Assembly (NCBI GenBank): GCA_011799875.1
Contig: CM022298.1
Span: 722,171,622-722,235,621, forward strand
DNA from: Thinopyrum elongatum
Taxonomy: Eukaryota; Streptophyta; Magnoliopsida; Poales; Poaceae
Length of the DNA stretch: 64,000 bases
Reading direction: 5' to 3'
Shown here: positions 1 to 10,960 of the stretch, piece after piece
How positions within the stretch are numbered: position 1 is the first letter of the stretch
How the letters are laid out: every line of letters starts with the position of its first letter
Made by a program: the position numbers and the translations under genes
Notes under the pieces: generated by a model
Databases searched by the model: none
What the model was told of the DNA's origin: nothing
The model's input: the letters and a program-made list of their open reading frames with translations, nothing else

Positions 1-24
1 TTGGTGGTTCGAATGTTTTTTTGC

Positions 25-590
25 AGAAAAGCCCCCAAAGAGTTCGGGCACAACCCACAAGCACATAGACTACTCAGATGCCATTGGATCTCAGATCGAA
101 CGACCTCGAAGCTCGTATCACCGTAGCATCCAAGCTGCGAGAGCACCTGATGTTTTCTCGCACGGGGGAATATGAGGTGCTCCCACACCGTAGATTCTAT
201 GGTGATACGAGTACTCGGGAGATCTAATGGCTCGCAGTAGGAAGTTTGAATGTTTTTGCAATATAGGCCTCAAAGAGTTTGGGAGTTGCGCAGAAAGTAC
301 AAATACTACGCACATGGCATTGGATCTCAGATCCAACAACCTATATGCTCGTATCACCATAGCGGCTAATTAAGTTGTGGGGAGCACCTAATATGAGCTA
401 CTGGGAGCCGTTGGATCCAAGATCCAGCGGTTCACACGAGGCCTGGAAGTTTTTTTTCCAAACAAACCCTTGGAGAGTTTGGAAATTGCGCATAATTACA
501 AAGACTACTTCCAAGCCATTGGATCTCAGATCCAACGACGTAAAATCTCGTATCACCATAGCATCTAAGCTGTCGGGAGCATGTGATATT
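25..590. repeat. Diverged tandem repeat, about 200-236 bp unit
   Basis: Three copies of a unit follow each other. Each has an AAGAGTT(T/C)GGG-like stretch (near 40, 270 and 470), then CATTGGATCTCAGATC (near 82, 318 and 517), then CTCGTATCACC(A/G)TAGC. A shorter relative, CCGTTGGATCCAAGATCC, lies near 407. Unit spacing is about 236 and 199 bases. I see no coding capacity worth reporting. It may be the edge of an unrecognised transposon or a local tandem duplication. Confidence 0.6.
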
Positions 591-888
591 CTATCTCGCT
601 GTTATTTTTGTTCCTAAACTTGCAAAATACGTGTAACTGCAGCCGTAACTTGTCTAACCGCGCAAAGTGTTTGTACAAAAAACCCATCCTACACTGAAAT
701 ATTCGAACAACACACGGGGGGGACCACTTGTCATTGATCAAACTTGGACCTAAAACTAACAAATCTGAAGGACGAGATTCGAACCGGCAACCTGGAGTAC
801 AAAGTGTACGTCGATAGCCTGAAACCACAACGGTTGTTGGCTTTGTCACATAACTTGATTTTATACAATATTATGTTGAGTAGAGTAT

Positions 889-1022
889 AGAGGGAGTAGC
901 TCGTCAACACGTGCATGAACATTGACTGACTTACTGGTGGGTCCTATGTCTGCCATCTCTCTCTCCTCTCCATCTATTATAGAGGGAGTGGCTCGTCAAC
1001 ACGTGCATGAACGTTGACTCAC
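889..1022. repeat. Short direct repeat pair
   Basis: A block of about 40 bases, AGAGGGAGT(A/G)GCTCGTC followed by AACACGTGCATGAAC, occurs at 889-931 and again at 981-1019. Its AGAGGGAGT start resembles a Stowaway end, but no matching left end is visible. The rest of 600-1280 holds nothing else I can support apart from a tRNA-like B-box remnant near 780-795. Confidence 0.6.
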
Positions 1023-1283
1023 CAGTACAACCTTTAGACGCACGGGCACACACGAAGAGCGGCGCGAGCTTGCCGTGGTGTTATTATAACTAAAAAATGC
1101 TTGGAAATTAGATGAATCGCCTAGAACAAGAGACATTGTGGCTGGTCGAGACGGAGCTAACCACACCTATCCTCCGTGCCACATTAGCATGATGAAGCTG
1201 TGTGGCTAGTGGGGTGTTTTTGACCGACTGGCTGGGTCCCGAGGTCGAACCATAGGTAGTTTGATACAATTTATTTTTACACG

Positions 1284-1423
1284 CACATTTTTCCTTCGTG
1301 CCGAGACGTGGCACACCGTACCGCGCTGTTTCTGGGTCCTCCTGGGTGGTGCACGCATATTTTCTTCCTTGCCGAGACGTGGGATGCCCTACCGCACATT
1401 TTCTGGGTCCTCCTCGATCGAAG
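1284..1423. repeat. Tandem pair of about 66 bp in an upstream region
   Basis: Two adjacent copies share the core GCCGAGACGTGG, then a variable piece, CTACCGC or GTACCGC, and TTTCTGGGTCCTCCT. They lie about 450 bases upstream of the coiled-coil gene at 1873 and may be part of its promoter. No function is shown by sequence alone. Confidence 0.5.
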
Positions 1424-1429
1424 CAAGTA

Positions 1430-1486
1430 AATGAGTCGTCAAATCACAAAAGCCCACCTTTCCAGCTGAGTACGTCAGTGAAGCAC
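1430..1486 (+). promoter_or_regulatory. Shared upstream block, copy 0 (short)
   Basis: This stretch reads ATGAGTCGTCAAATCACAAA, then CCCACCTTTCCAGC, then a GTAC/GTCAG(T)GAAGCA tail. It is a diverged relative of the longer block upstream of the two B3 genes (3195-3363 and 6864-7031), where the same words occur in the same order. It suggests that the promoter side of one gene was duplicated, or that all three genes descend from a tandem array. Whether it works as a promoter is inference. Confidence 0.45.
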
Positions 1487-1872
1487 GGTGGCTAGCTAGT
1501 TGGGCTAGTGCGACCGATTAGCTAGGCCACCACCACATTTGTTTTTTCACCCCTTTTTTTCTCTCCTTGCCGGTTGGTAAATTTAAATATCCACCGATGC
1601 GTTGCACTGGTCTTTGGGTGCGGCAGGCGCGGCAGGATTTTTATTTTTTTGATTGACGGGAGCAGGCGTGGCAGCAATTAGTCATGATGACTCCGCCTGT
1701 AAAACCCACTGCTCCTTGAAGTGAAAAGTCGTCGACTGGTGTTTTCCCATGGTGAAAACCAAACGATTCACCCCGCTCCTGGGCTGGCTCCCTCCGCCTT
1801 CCCGTAGATTGCATTGCCTTTCAGCCGTTTCGCCCCCTTTGCTTCCTCTCCCCATTGCTTCTACCTGGTTCC

Positions 1873-2556
1873 ATGGCTGCGCACCAGATCACGGACTCTG
1901 AGGTGAGGCGCCTGACACAGGAGCTCCATGCCAAGGATGCGGAGCTCAAGGCCAAGGATGTGGAGCTCCGTGAGCTCAAGGAGGAGAGGAGTGCCATGCT
2001 CCTCCTTTATGTGCGGGAGTTCACGAAGCTTCAAAAGTGGCAGGCGTCCACCACAAAGATGCTCGAGGCATCGGCGGTGTTGCTGCAGAAAGCGGGAGAT
2101 ACGATAGGCGGTCAGGCAAGCCGGCTGGAGCGCGAGCGGGCCGATCATGACGAGGTCCAGGATCGCCTCAACAAATTGCTGGACCATGTTGCCACGCAAG
2201 TGTTGCGACTGCGCGATGCCTACCGTCGTGCCAGCGCGACCATGCCGGCCGTCGGGCTAAACCCGTTCGACCACCAGATCGACTTCAACGAGCTGCGGCT
2301 TCCTGACCTGGTCTCCTTCTTCACCTATATCTCCGAGGAGCTGAGCCGTCTCCGCGCGGTGGTGGGGGCGGAGCTGGACAAGGAGGGGTTGTGGGCGGCC
2401 GTCGCCGTTGCTGGTCGAATCCTCTCAGGGCTTCGTCACCGGAATCCATTCGTGCCATTGGACGCCGTCTTTGACGAGCTGGCTCCCTTCGACAGGGAGT
2501 GGGCTCTGCGGGCGATGGCACCCTGCATCACCACCGTCGTGCGCCTCGAGAAGTAG
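1873..2556 (+). CDS. Single-exon coiled-coil protein, family not recognised
   Basis: An open frame of 227 codons starts at an ATG in good plant context (CCATGGCT) and ends with TAG. I prefer this ATG to upstream non-ATG codons in the same frame. Residues about 8-45 are a charged repeat with the pattern K(A/D)xELKAKDxELRELK, and residues about 85-125 are also heptad-like, so an N-terminal coiled coil is likely. The C-terminal half (about 135-227) is mixed helical, with no signal peptide, zinc ligands or catalytic motif that I recognise. Codon use is GC-rich, as in many grass genes, and unlike the AT-rich transposons nearby. Length and coiled-coil content also resemble gag-like proteins of some grass retrotransposons, so domesticated or residual element origin is an alternative. 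It looks intact. Confidence 0.55.
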   Translation: MAAHQITDSEVRRLTQELHAKDAELKAKDVELRELKEERSAMLLLYVREFTKLQKWQASTTKMLEASAVLLQKAGDTIGGQASRLERERADHDEVQDRLNKLLDHVATQVLRLRDAYRRASATMPAVGLNPFDHQIDFNELRLPDLVSFFTYISEELSRLRAVVGAELDKEGLWAAVAVAGRILSGLRHRNPFVPLDAVFDELAPFDREWALRAMAPCITTVVRLEK

Positions 2557-3194
2557 AGGGACTTCGGTGGTGTTTAGGCATCCTATGCCTGCGCATGTCT
2601 CGACGCAACATGACCATTGGATCAAACTCAGACGGTGCAGATCAGTCACTGTAGCACAAAGCGTGCGGGTGTGTTTTGTTGCATTCTCATCTCAACATAG
2701 TTGTTCCCTCTTCGTGCATGCTCATCTCAGCACCCCTCTTCATGCATGCTCTGCATGCTCCTAGTGTATTTGTGTTAACCTAGTGTGGGCTCATGCACCC
2801 TTCATGCTCTGTAGCACCGTACTCTCTGTGCGCTGTAGTCCTAGTTGTGTTAACATTGATCTCACCGTTCATTCTCGATCGGACAGTAAAAAAAGGGGCA
2901 TGTTACATAACTGTTCATATAGTTGACCTGCGCACAACATCTTTTTTTATCGTCATATCTTCCTACACTAGCAACAAGATTATAGTACGGACGTATGAAC
3001 CACTGCACATGCCTAGTAGTAGGAGTACTGTGTAAGTTCAAGTGGCTGCCGTGTTTCGCACTCCTCCATCGTAAGAGTCGAAACGCTTGATGTAATCATT
3101 TTTTTAGAAACAGTGGACATTCTCTACCATGCGGATCCTCCTTGACGGTCGTCGGGAACCTTACTACTCACTTGCGCCGACGTGTGGGACAGCC
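2557..3194. other. Intergenic, no gene seen
   Basis: This is the 3' flank of the coiled-coil gene. It contains small repeats of CATGCTC and CTCATCTCA (2680-2765) and an AT-rich stretch, but no reading frame, RNA gene or transposon end that I can support. Confidence 0.5.
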
Positions 3195-3363
3195 AACATC
3201 GGGGTCCACTTGCCATGCACTAAATTACTCCGTACTAGAGTGCACAACTGCACGGTAGACTACACCGGTTGAAGCGCCGCAGTAATGCCCAATGAGCCGT
3301 CAAATCACTAAACCCCGACCTTTCCAGCAGTAAGTTGGACGGACGAAGCAACCATCATTTCAC
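3195..3363 (+). promoter_or_regulatory. Duplicated upstream block, copy 1 (before B3 gene 1)
   Basis: The block begins GGGGTCCAC(T/G)TGCCATGCAC. It continues through GTGCACAACTGCACGGTAGAC, CGCCGCAGTAATGCCCAATG and AGCCGTCAAATCAC, and ends AGTTGGACGGACGAAGCA. The same words in the same order occur at 6864-7031. The block immediately precedes the putative 5' leader of the first B3 gene (pyrimidine-rich exon to about 3487, donor AAAG/GTGAGC). A promoter or leader function is inferred from position and from retention in both paralogues. Confidence 0.55.
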
Positions 3364-3618
3364 TCTTCTCCCTCATCTTCCTCTCTTGAAGAAAACCCCA
3401 ACTCGCTTCTCCCTCATCTTGTTCCTCATTTCTTCAAGAAAACCCCGACGCGCTTCTAACATTGTTCTTCTCTCCCAAAGAAGGAAAGGTGAGCGCATAA
3501 ATGGTGTTGCTTCTGGCCAAGGCCCGGTCTTACAACCCCGCGACCGATCCTAACTCCCTCTCTGTTCTTCTTTTGGGTTTGCAATTATGGTTTCTATCCT
3601 TTTATTTCTATTTGACAG

Positions 3619-6318
3619 TTTCTTGATGGACCCTGGAGCACCGGCCGAAGTGATGTCTATGGCTCTGGCCAAAGCCGTCGGGGCTCAGGGTACGAAGAAG
3701 CGCAACCACCCTGCCGAGACTACCGCAGACAAGCTCAAGGCCATCGCCCTGTCCAAGCCCCCCCTCTCCGGGATCCCTCGTTAAGCCGGTCCAGGTAATA
3801 TCTCTTCTTGACGATCTTTTTGGCGATCTTGATCGTGTTTTTTCATCTAACACGCAGTACTAGTACTAGTAATACAACTTCCTGGGTGATCTTGCATGTG
3901 ATTTTTGTGTGCCAAATCACGGTTCTAAATTGCTCTTTTGACCAAAACATGCGAGAGGTTGACATACATATGATTTTTGCACATAACACTGATTTCTTAT
4001 AGACTACTTTCAACTACTTTATGAACATCAATGCTAGTTGTAGGAAATGCAAGATTTTAGCTCTCATGCCTTTGAAGAGAGTATAGTAGCCTTAGTAACT
4101 TGTGTTATGGATATTGCAAGTAATCCCTCTGCTCTCATGCCTTTGAAGACATGTTCTAGTGTCATTGTTCACTCATTTCTGTGCATATATGTAGTCTTAT
4201 ATGGAGTAAAATATCGAAAATCATTTTATATTTCTGAACGAAGGTAGTAATAAAATATTTGGTTTCTGTTTGAATTAGAACCACGACCGCGGTGGAGATG
4301 AAGTTCTCAAAGTCATGCCATGTGAATTGGAAGACCTGAGGATGAGTTCTACTACTAAACTATCCAGCTGCTGTGTCCTTGTCGCCACGTGTGGTGAACA
4401 AGCGTTTTCCGGTAGCATTGTTGTCAGGCGTGTTCTCGAGGGTGTACTTCACCACAAAAATTTCCTAGTTGAGCCTTCGATTATGATGATTGTGGTTCTT
4501 GTAAAGCTTCCCGACAAATCGGATGCTGACTGTCTTCATCGTCATGTTTATGAGTGGAAAGACCACTCTGTTAGGTTCTCCAAGGTTGACCAGATGGCGA
4601 TGCCGCCAGTAGACATCTCTCACGAAGTCCATGGCCTAGTCAGTTATGTGGGGTACATCCCGTAGGTCGGTGGCAATAAATAGTCTGCAGAGTTTAATTA
4701 GTGCAACTTTGCTTGTCTGTAGTAAGCACTACTTGTTCAGTACTTGATTTGTGTGTGTGAACCCTGTATTGTATAGTACTGCCGCTTTTGTTGTGTGGTG
4801 AATCCTGAGAACAGTCTATGTTAATGTTTGTCCACTCAATTCAGTCTATATATTTTGAAGTATCCATATCATCTTTTTTGTGAGGACGGTTTATCAATTA
4901 TGGTTACACTCCAATATCTGTATGCATTGCAAGGTTTATCGCACCCACCAGGATTTCCAGTCCCATGGATGTTCGCTCCAAACGAGTTGTCATGACCTTT
5001 GGACTGTCCTGCTTGTGGGAGTAAGTGGGGGCCCTGCATGCCACCCGTAATTGGACAATCAACCTTCTATTTAGAACTTGAACATAGTGATATCCTGGTA
5101 AGGATTCACTCATGTCACATCAAGTAAATCTTATTGATTTACTGTCATGTTTTCTTACTTTTTTTAGGGGTCATGTTTACTTACTTTTGCTGCAATTTTA
5201 CGATGCAAGTTTTGCCATGTCACATTCGTTACAGAATAAACCATTTGGTTTGCTCTATGATTGTTATTTTAGCAGGTTTCACTTCTTATGACGTGTCAGT
5301 AACGAAGGCACTGTCCATCACTTATATTACTGGACACAATTCGATCAGTCTGTTGTCTGAGTACAATCTGAAGCCCTGTGATGAACTACAGTTTGTTTTA
5401 ACAAACACGCCACAATTAGTCCTTCTCGCGATTAAAAGAAGTGAAGAAAAAGACTGGATCCAGGTCACGGAGCCTAGCGAAGTTAGAAAGCTGAAGTACG
5501 AAATCATAGCAGACCAGAGATAATCGCTGTTGTCTCGCACATTGGTACCACCTTCAGTATTAGATCGAGCACCGGCACCTGCTCCGACGGCACTGGCTCT
5601 AGCACTGATAGCGGCAGCAGCTCAGTCTGATCCACCAAAGGATTGGGCACCGACCAGGTCAGCGGATTAGGCTGATCTACCGGAGGATCGGGCACCGACA
5701 CGGGCACCTGCTCCGACACCGGCACCAGCTCCACAAGGAGCACCATCTCCGGCAGCAGCAGCAGCACTACCAGTCACAACGGCACGGGCACCAGCAACAG
5801 CTCCGGCACCTGCACCAACACTTGAAGTTGCACTTGCATCTGCTCCGGCCCGTGCAGCGGCAACGGAACCAGCACTTGCACCGGCAACAGACTGGGCTGC
5901 AGTTTGCACTGCATATACCAAAGTCCTTACAAAAACCGACATCTCCACCTTCTTGGTAAGCATTGGCAGCCCAAGTGCTTCGTTCTTTTTTCTTTCCATG
6001 TTGTTTCACATGTTTCACTGTGTTGATCTAACTGTTTGTGTATGTCTTCTTATTTGCAAACAGAAAATTCCTAGAGCAACAAGGGAGTCGTTCAATAATC
6101 CGAGCGACCGTGGCCAAGTTTCTCTTACCATGCGCAACCTTGGTGTGAATGAACCTGCTCAATATACCGTAAGTACAAAGGATGTTCGCATAATGATTGA
6201 TGCTAAAGGATGGTCAAGGTTCAAAACTCTATCAAATCTTGCGGTTGGGGATGATGTCAAAATCAAACTTTCTCGGCAAGGAGAGCTGGTCCTAATCAAC
6301 TTTGAAATTCTTCAGTAG
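3619..6318 (+). pseudogene. B3-domain (REM-type) gene 1, broken
   Basis: Several coding pieces run on the plus strand. A short N-terminal frame with ATG at 3626 stops at 3782-3784. An exon-like frame at 4279-4665 (after a TTAG acceptor) is of unknown type. A B3-like half domain lies near 4933-5010 and 5276-5440. An Ala/Pro-rich linker at about 5550-5885 leads into a second B3 domain: an exon ending at the donor TTG/GTAAGC (5956), then an exon from about 6061 to the TAG at 6316-6318. Visible B3 signatures are KVLTKTDIS, an IPRATRE strand, GWSRF and a final VGDDVKIKL. The frame running from 5276 to 5956 is interrupted by TAA (5521) and TAG (5668), both between the two domains, and the splice phase into the 5276 exon does not work with the donors I can find. 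It could still be expressed as shorter proteins. The family binds DNA and is plant specific; the assignment is by eye. Confidence 0.5.
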
Positions 6319-6863
6319 CAGCACGCAACTGCCGAACTGATCTATCCTCTGAGAGCTTTTGATGTAATTATATGGCATGGTGAAACAAGTGTCCTGTGTG
6401 TATAAGTAGTACGATAGTATTATTTATCACGTAGGATATCATGAAAGAATTGCAACTCTGATTGCTGGTTAGGAACTGTCGTTCGATTTCATTCTAACAG
6501 CTATCGTGCTTTATTTAATTTTCTGTATTCGCCTTGCGACAGCATCTAAAACCAGCGCTGTACCGATCACTTGCAATATTTACCGAACGAAATGCGCTGA
6601 GTTAGAACACATGGGCCCCCAAACATGCAGGCCCACCGGCCTGTGGCCCAAAGTCCAGAATTGTCAGCCTATCTGAGTATTTTATTCTCATCTGAACCCC
6701 CATATTATGTTATATATATTCCCCTTGTTTTTTCTTATGTATAAAGTTGTGATATAAAAGATTTTTGTATTTCTTTACAGAGGGAGTATCTCTCTATAAA
6801 AAATATATTTATGTGTAACTAGTTACTCCTGCCTTTCTACTTCCTTTCGCTGATATGCGGGGC
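6319..6863. other. 3' flank with Stowaway remnant
   Basis: This is the likely 3' UTR of B3 gene 1. It is followed by AT-rich sequence with a single Stowaway-like right end (TTACAGAGGGAGTA near 6775-6788) whose left end is missing. I see no gene here. Confidence 0.4.
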
Positions 6864-7031
6864 ATCCGATAACGGGGTCCACGTGCCATGCACCAAATTA
6901 GAGTGCACAACTGCACGGTAGACTCACCCCGGTCGTAGCGCCGCAGTAATGCCCAATGAGCCGTCAAATCACAAAACCCCCACCTTTCCAGCAGTAGCAG
7001 TAAGTTGGACGGACGAAGCAGCAATATTTCA
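6864..7031 (+). promoter_or_regulatory. Duplicated upstream block, copy 2 (before B3 gene 2)
   Basis: This is the second full copy of the block at 3195-3363, with substitutions and small indels. It ends GTTGGACGGACGAAGCAGC and is followed by the leader and ATG of B3 gene 2. The duplication distance is about 3.7 kb, which sets the size of the gene-containing unit that was copied. Confidence 0.6.
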
Positions 7032-7107
7032 CTGGGCCTGAATCCCCTTCTCCCTTGTCTGCTTGTTTAGAGAAAACCTCCTCTCGGCGATTGCGTAGGG
7101 TTTTCTC

Positions 7108-8527
7108 ATGAAGAACCAGGTATGAATTCTTCATCCATCCTCGATAAATCCAAGTCCCTTGGTCGCCGGTAATCCTAGGATGGCAGCCGCCGCCGTTGAT
7201 GCATTTTTCTTCCTACTGAATCTAGTGTGTTTCATTTGCAGTGCCCAAAGTGCGAGGATGCTACAAGTTTCTGCGCCTTCGTCGAGACGCCACACTTGTT
7301 CCTTCTCATCCTAACACAAGATTTTGAAACGCGCACAGTATGTTCCTAGAATCCTCTTTTCTATCCGGGAGGGTTGGGTTTTTTGAACATGCTGTCAACT
7401 AATTTGGAAATTTGGATTGCTATATTTGGATAAAAGGTACTAGTACCATGTTCAACACTGACGTGAAAGAGGAAATTATTTCTAGATTTGGATAGCGAAT
7501 AAATTGTGTTCTCATATTTTTTTTCCTGCAGTGCATTCCTTGCTCTGCCAGAACACATGTACTCAAGATGGTCGGCCTTGCCATAACTGAATACACCAGT
7601 ATAATGGTCACATTGAAGACACGCCATGGATATAAGTTCCCAGTTGGGTTCATGAACCAAGAAGATCGCTGCTTTTTTATGGCCGAACTTGGATAAACTT
7701 TCTCAAGTGTTACGGACTGAAAGTTGGCGCACGAATGTTGATGGAAATAACAGAACCTGGTCTCATCTTCACTGGGATCTTCCACTCCGACGTCATTCCA
7801 GTAGTTCATCCATGTTAGTTTTGTATCTGGTTTTTGCATGTTACCTCGATTACTTCTTAATCCACCTATTCTGTCTAACTAATCACAGTTTGACTTTAGA
7901 AGTAGCAACAATTTGTGATTCCTTTCTCTCACAAAGATGCTACTTCTAACTAATATTTCTTATAATTGGTGGCACGTGTAGGTTATTACAAAGTTCAACA
8001 CACTACTCGTTTGTTATTTGATAAGAACTCGACTGTTACTGATGGCACTGAAGTTGACTGGAACGACATCCACCAGTTCCTACACTTTATTGATCGTCTT
8101 GAGGTCTTTGTGGGGCATTTCAATGGTGGAAGGCCACGTGGGATATGTGTGCCACTGGTGCACATGTTGAACATGTCCAACTGTGTCAAGAAACTTATGG
8201 TACGAGCTGTTTTCTTTTATATATGTTGTTCATAAACTCTTGCTTATACACAGTTTTACAGCTGAGATCTTCTTGAAACAGAAACTGCCAAGTTCTATTG
8301 TTCCTATACAGATGCCTGACCATGGTCGGGTCAGACTTGCGCTTGGTCACAACATGATGTTTATGTCGACCTACTCCATTTCCCTTGGAGGTGAAAAGAT
8401 ACTTATTCACGGGTGGTCTCAAATAATAAAGGCCCGTCCATCTTGGAGAATAGGACAGAAGGTTATGCTCATGCTTTTCCATGGCTCTAAAGCGAATATC
8501 CTGTTTATTGACCACACTGCGAGATGA
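7108..8527 (+). pseudogene. B3-domain (REM-type) gene 2 with a one-base frameshift
   Basis: Five exons with GT-AG borders can be drawn: 7108-7119 (ATG, encoding MKNQ), 7242-7337, 7532-7813, 7982-8199 and 8282-8527 (TGA). They encode about 285 residues with two B3-type DNA-binding domains. The first begins after a CxxC near the N-terminus (a start typical of REM-type B3 proteins) and ends with TWINFLKCYGLKVG. The second has LPSSIVP, HGWSQI and a RIGQKVMLML-type C-terminal strand. Exon phases all agree except inside exon 3: a run of six T (7673-7678) leaves the two halves of domain 1 in different frames, and a seventh T would join them. Without it, translation ends at a TAA near 7694. This could be a true null allele or an assembly error. 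It is a tandem relative of the gene at 3619-6318. Confidence 0.65.
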
Positions 8528-8744
8528 AGCCGCTTTCAGAAGGTTGTGGATGCGCGGGGTGGCGCCTGGGCCTTGTCCTTGGTTAACTGTAGGCAAAGTA
8601 GCACTGTTTGAGGCGTGCTTTGTATGGTTGAACCTGTATAAGTACTCATACTGCTTTCAGCTGTGGTTGTTAAGTGCCCCTGCTGGTTTCAGTTAAGGTT
8701 GTTAAGTACTCCTGCTGCTTCTACAGTCTGTCGTGTTTCTTCAG
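8528..8744 (+). repeat. 3' flank with a small tandem repeat
   Basis: After the stop of B3 gene 2, a unit of about 37 bases (GTTGTTAAGT(A/G)C(T/C)CCTGCTG plus a TTTCAG-like spacer) is repeated between 8636 and 8730. It is probably 3' UTR. Confidence 0.4.
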
Positions 8745-10960
8745 TCTCATCTTTGTCCAGCCGCCAAAACCAAACCAACGCCGGCGGGGCCGCCTGCTTC
8801 CGCCTCCCACGGCTGGCTGCGCCTCCACGCACGCATCGCCGCCACACCATCTCCTAAATCGTTAACGCCGACGTCAGCCCCACCCCGCAGCCGAATCAGT
8901 CAACCCTTGTACTCCCCTTCGCCCACGACTTCACCGCCGCATCTTCCCCGGCTCCTGTTTGTTCCCGTCCGAGGCCTCGCCGTCGTCCTCCGCGCGCTTT
9001 GGTGCGCTGCAGCGGCGCCACCATCTTGCGTTGCCAACATGGTCAACAAACGAGAGCAATCGGGAGAGGACTGTATGTGGAGAGGATGACAGTAGGGATC
9101 CACCATGTCCATGGCCGTACGTAAGCAAGTTCCTCATTTTTTGTTATATACTCCATTGTCAGCGTATAGAAAAAGAAAATACTTCCTCTTAGTGGTTTGC
9201 TGACATCTGGGACCCACGACATTTTCAGTGTATTGTCAATAGACAAGAGAACTACACAAGAGCGGCTGACACCTGGGACGTAGCTGCTCGAGTAGTATTG
9301 TTTTTTGTTATTGTTGAGACGGAGCAGGGTTTCAACTGGGCTGTGGCCCGTCTAGCCCAGGCTTCTATTTTACGTTCACCACAGGACCAGCCCAGCTATT
9401 TTTTCTTTGTGAAAATGGCTAGCCCAGTTTATTTTTTCTGAAGAATACCCAATCTAGGCATACCCAACCCAGGCCTACTTATTTTTCTCCGCCCTGCTGG
9501 GCTGCAACTCTTTCAAGACGGCTGCAAATCTTAAAAGTAATATGAAATGGGTTGTAAATAAAAAAACACGACAAATTGGCAATTACTTTCAAATTTTTGA
9601 TTTTTTTCATATTTTCATATTCCAATTTCATTGGGTTTGAACCTAATTTAAATATATCTTGAAAGTACTTTAAATCTGGCTCGAAATTTCGGTATTTAAA
9701 ATAGTTTGTACCCCACCGAAATATGCGAAATTTTGTTTAAATTTTTAACCCCATCCCTGGCCAACAAAAAGAAAATGGACTGCAATAAACTGCATAAGAA
9801 GTTGCAAATGAGCTGTAAATTATATAAAAAAATAGGAAATGGGCTGACTTGTGGGCCTATTAAGTTGACGTGTATGCAAGAGTTTTTTACTTATTATATA
9901 TTAGTCAACAAACGATTCTACCAGAAGTAACCGTTGGATGTCAATCCAACGGCCGTCGTGCTTCTCAATCTCTGATCTTCTCGCTCCAGCCGCCAAATCC
10001 AGCGCCGGCGGGACCGCTTGCTCCCGCCTCCCGTGGCCGGCAGTGCTGCCGCGCAGGCCTCACCGCCCCCTACTACTCCCACCGCTGGCGAGGCCATCCC
10101 TCTACTCACCCACATCCCTCCACTACGGTGGCTTCGCCGCCTCCGGGTCATTCCCTTCTTCCTGGGTCTCGCCGTCGTCCACCGCGTTGGTGTTCTTGGC
10201 TCGGCGTGGTCAACGTTGTCAACAAACGACAACATCGGAAGAGGGATGAACGTGGAGAGGCTGACAGTAGGGACCCACATGGTCCATGGCCAGACGCAAG
10301 CAAGTGCCAGTGTGCCACCTTATTATGCGAAAAAAAGGAATCCTCCCCCTGGCAGCTGGGACACACCATCAATATCTTGGCACGCAAGGAAGTGCCTCCT
10401 TATTAAGCGAAAAATAACGGTTGCTCCCCTTGACCACTGGGGCCCATCATATTTGGAGGCTGACTTATGGCCCTACTCAGTTAGCGCGTACGCAGGGCTT
10501 TGTCAACTTAGTCAACAAACGATTCTATCAGCGTTGACCATTGGATGTGAATCCAACGGTTGTTCTGCTTCTTCAACCTCTGATTTTCTTGATGCAGCCG
10601 CCCAAACCAGCGCCGGCGGGACCGCGTGCTCCAGCCTCCCGTGGCTGGCTGTGCTCCGCCCCCTCCTACTCCAACCGCTGGCTAGGCCATCCCTCTACTC
10701 ACCCACACCCCCTGTTATTCTGCGGCGACGGCAGCCTCACACCACGGCCGAACCAGTCAACCCTCTTACTCCCCTCCGCGTGGGCATCCACTGCCGTGTC
10801 TTCCCGGCTCCGCATCGTTCCCTTCATAGGCCTCGCCGTCGTCCACGGCCTTGCTGCTCTCGGCGCGGCGTGGTCAATGAATGACAGCCATCGAAAGATG
10901 ACTGTACGCGGCGACGCTGACAGCTGGACCCACCAGCTACATCTTCAGACGCAAGGAAGT
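8745..10960 (+). repeat. Three diverged direct repeats of a GC-rich module
   Basis: Copies lie at about 8745-9120, 9905-10330 and 10505-10960. Each starts near CAGCCGCC(A/C)AA and GCGCCGGCGGG(A/G)CCGC, passes CTCCCGTGGC(T/C)GGC and CTCGCCGTCGTCCAC, and closes with CAACAAACGA or a related string and a TGACAG-TGG(A/G)ACCCAC tail. Copies 2 and 3 are preceded by GTCAACAAACGATTCTA and CGTTGGATGT. Long frames through these copies are by-products of GC content. An AT-rich spacer (9240-9880), containing GGGCTGCAA words, separates copies 1 and 2. I suspect the interior of a CACTA-type element, but that is inference. Confidence 0.6.

Noticed and set aside
5667..6018. Ala-rich and Cys-rich minus-strand frames
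   Set aside because: They are reverse-frame shadows of the Ala/Pro-rich linker of B3 gene 1.
10018..10884. 288-codon plus-strand frame
   Set aside because: It crosses two copies of the GC-rich repeat module, its peptide resembles no family, and overlapping frames of similar length exist on the other strand.
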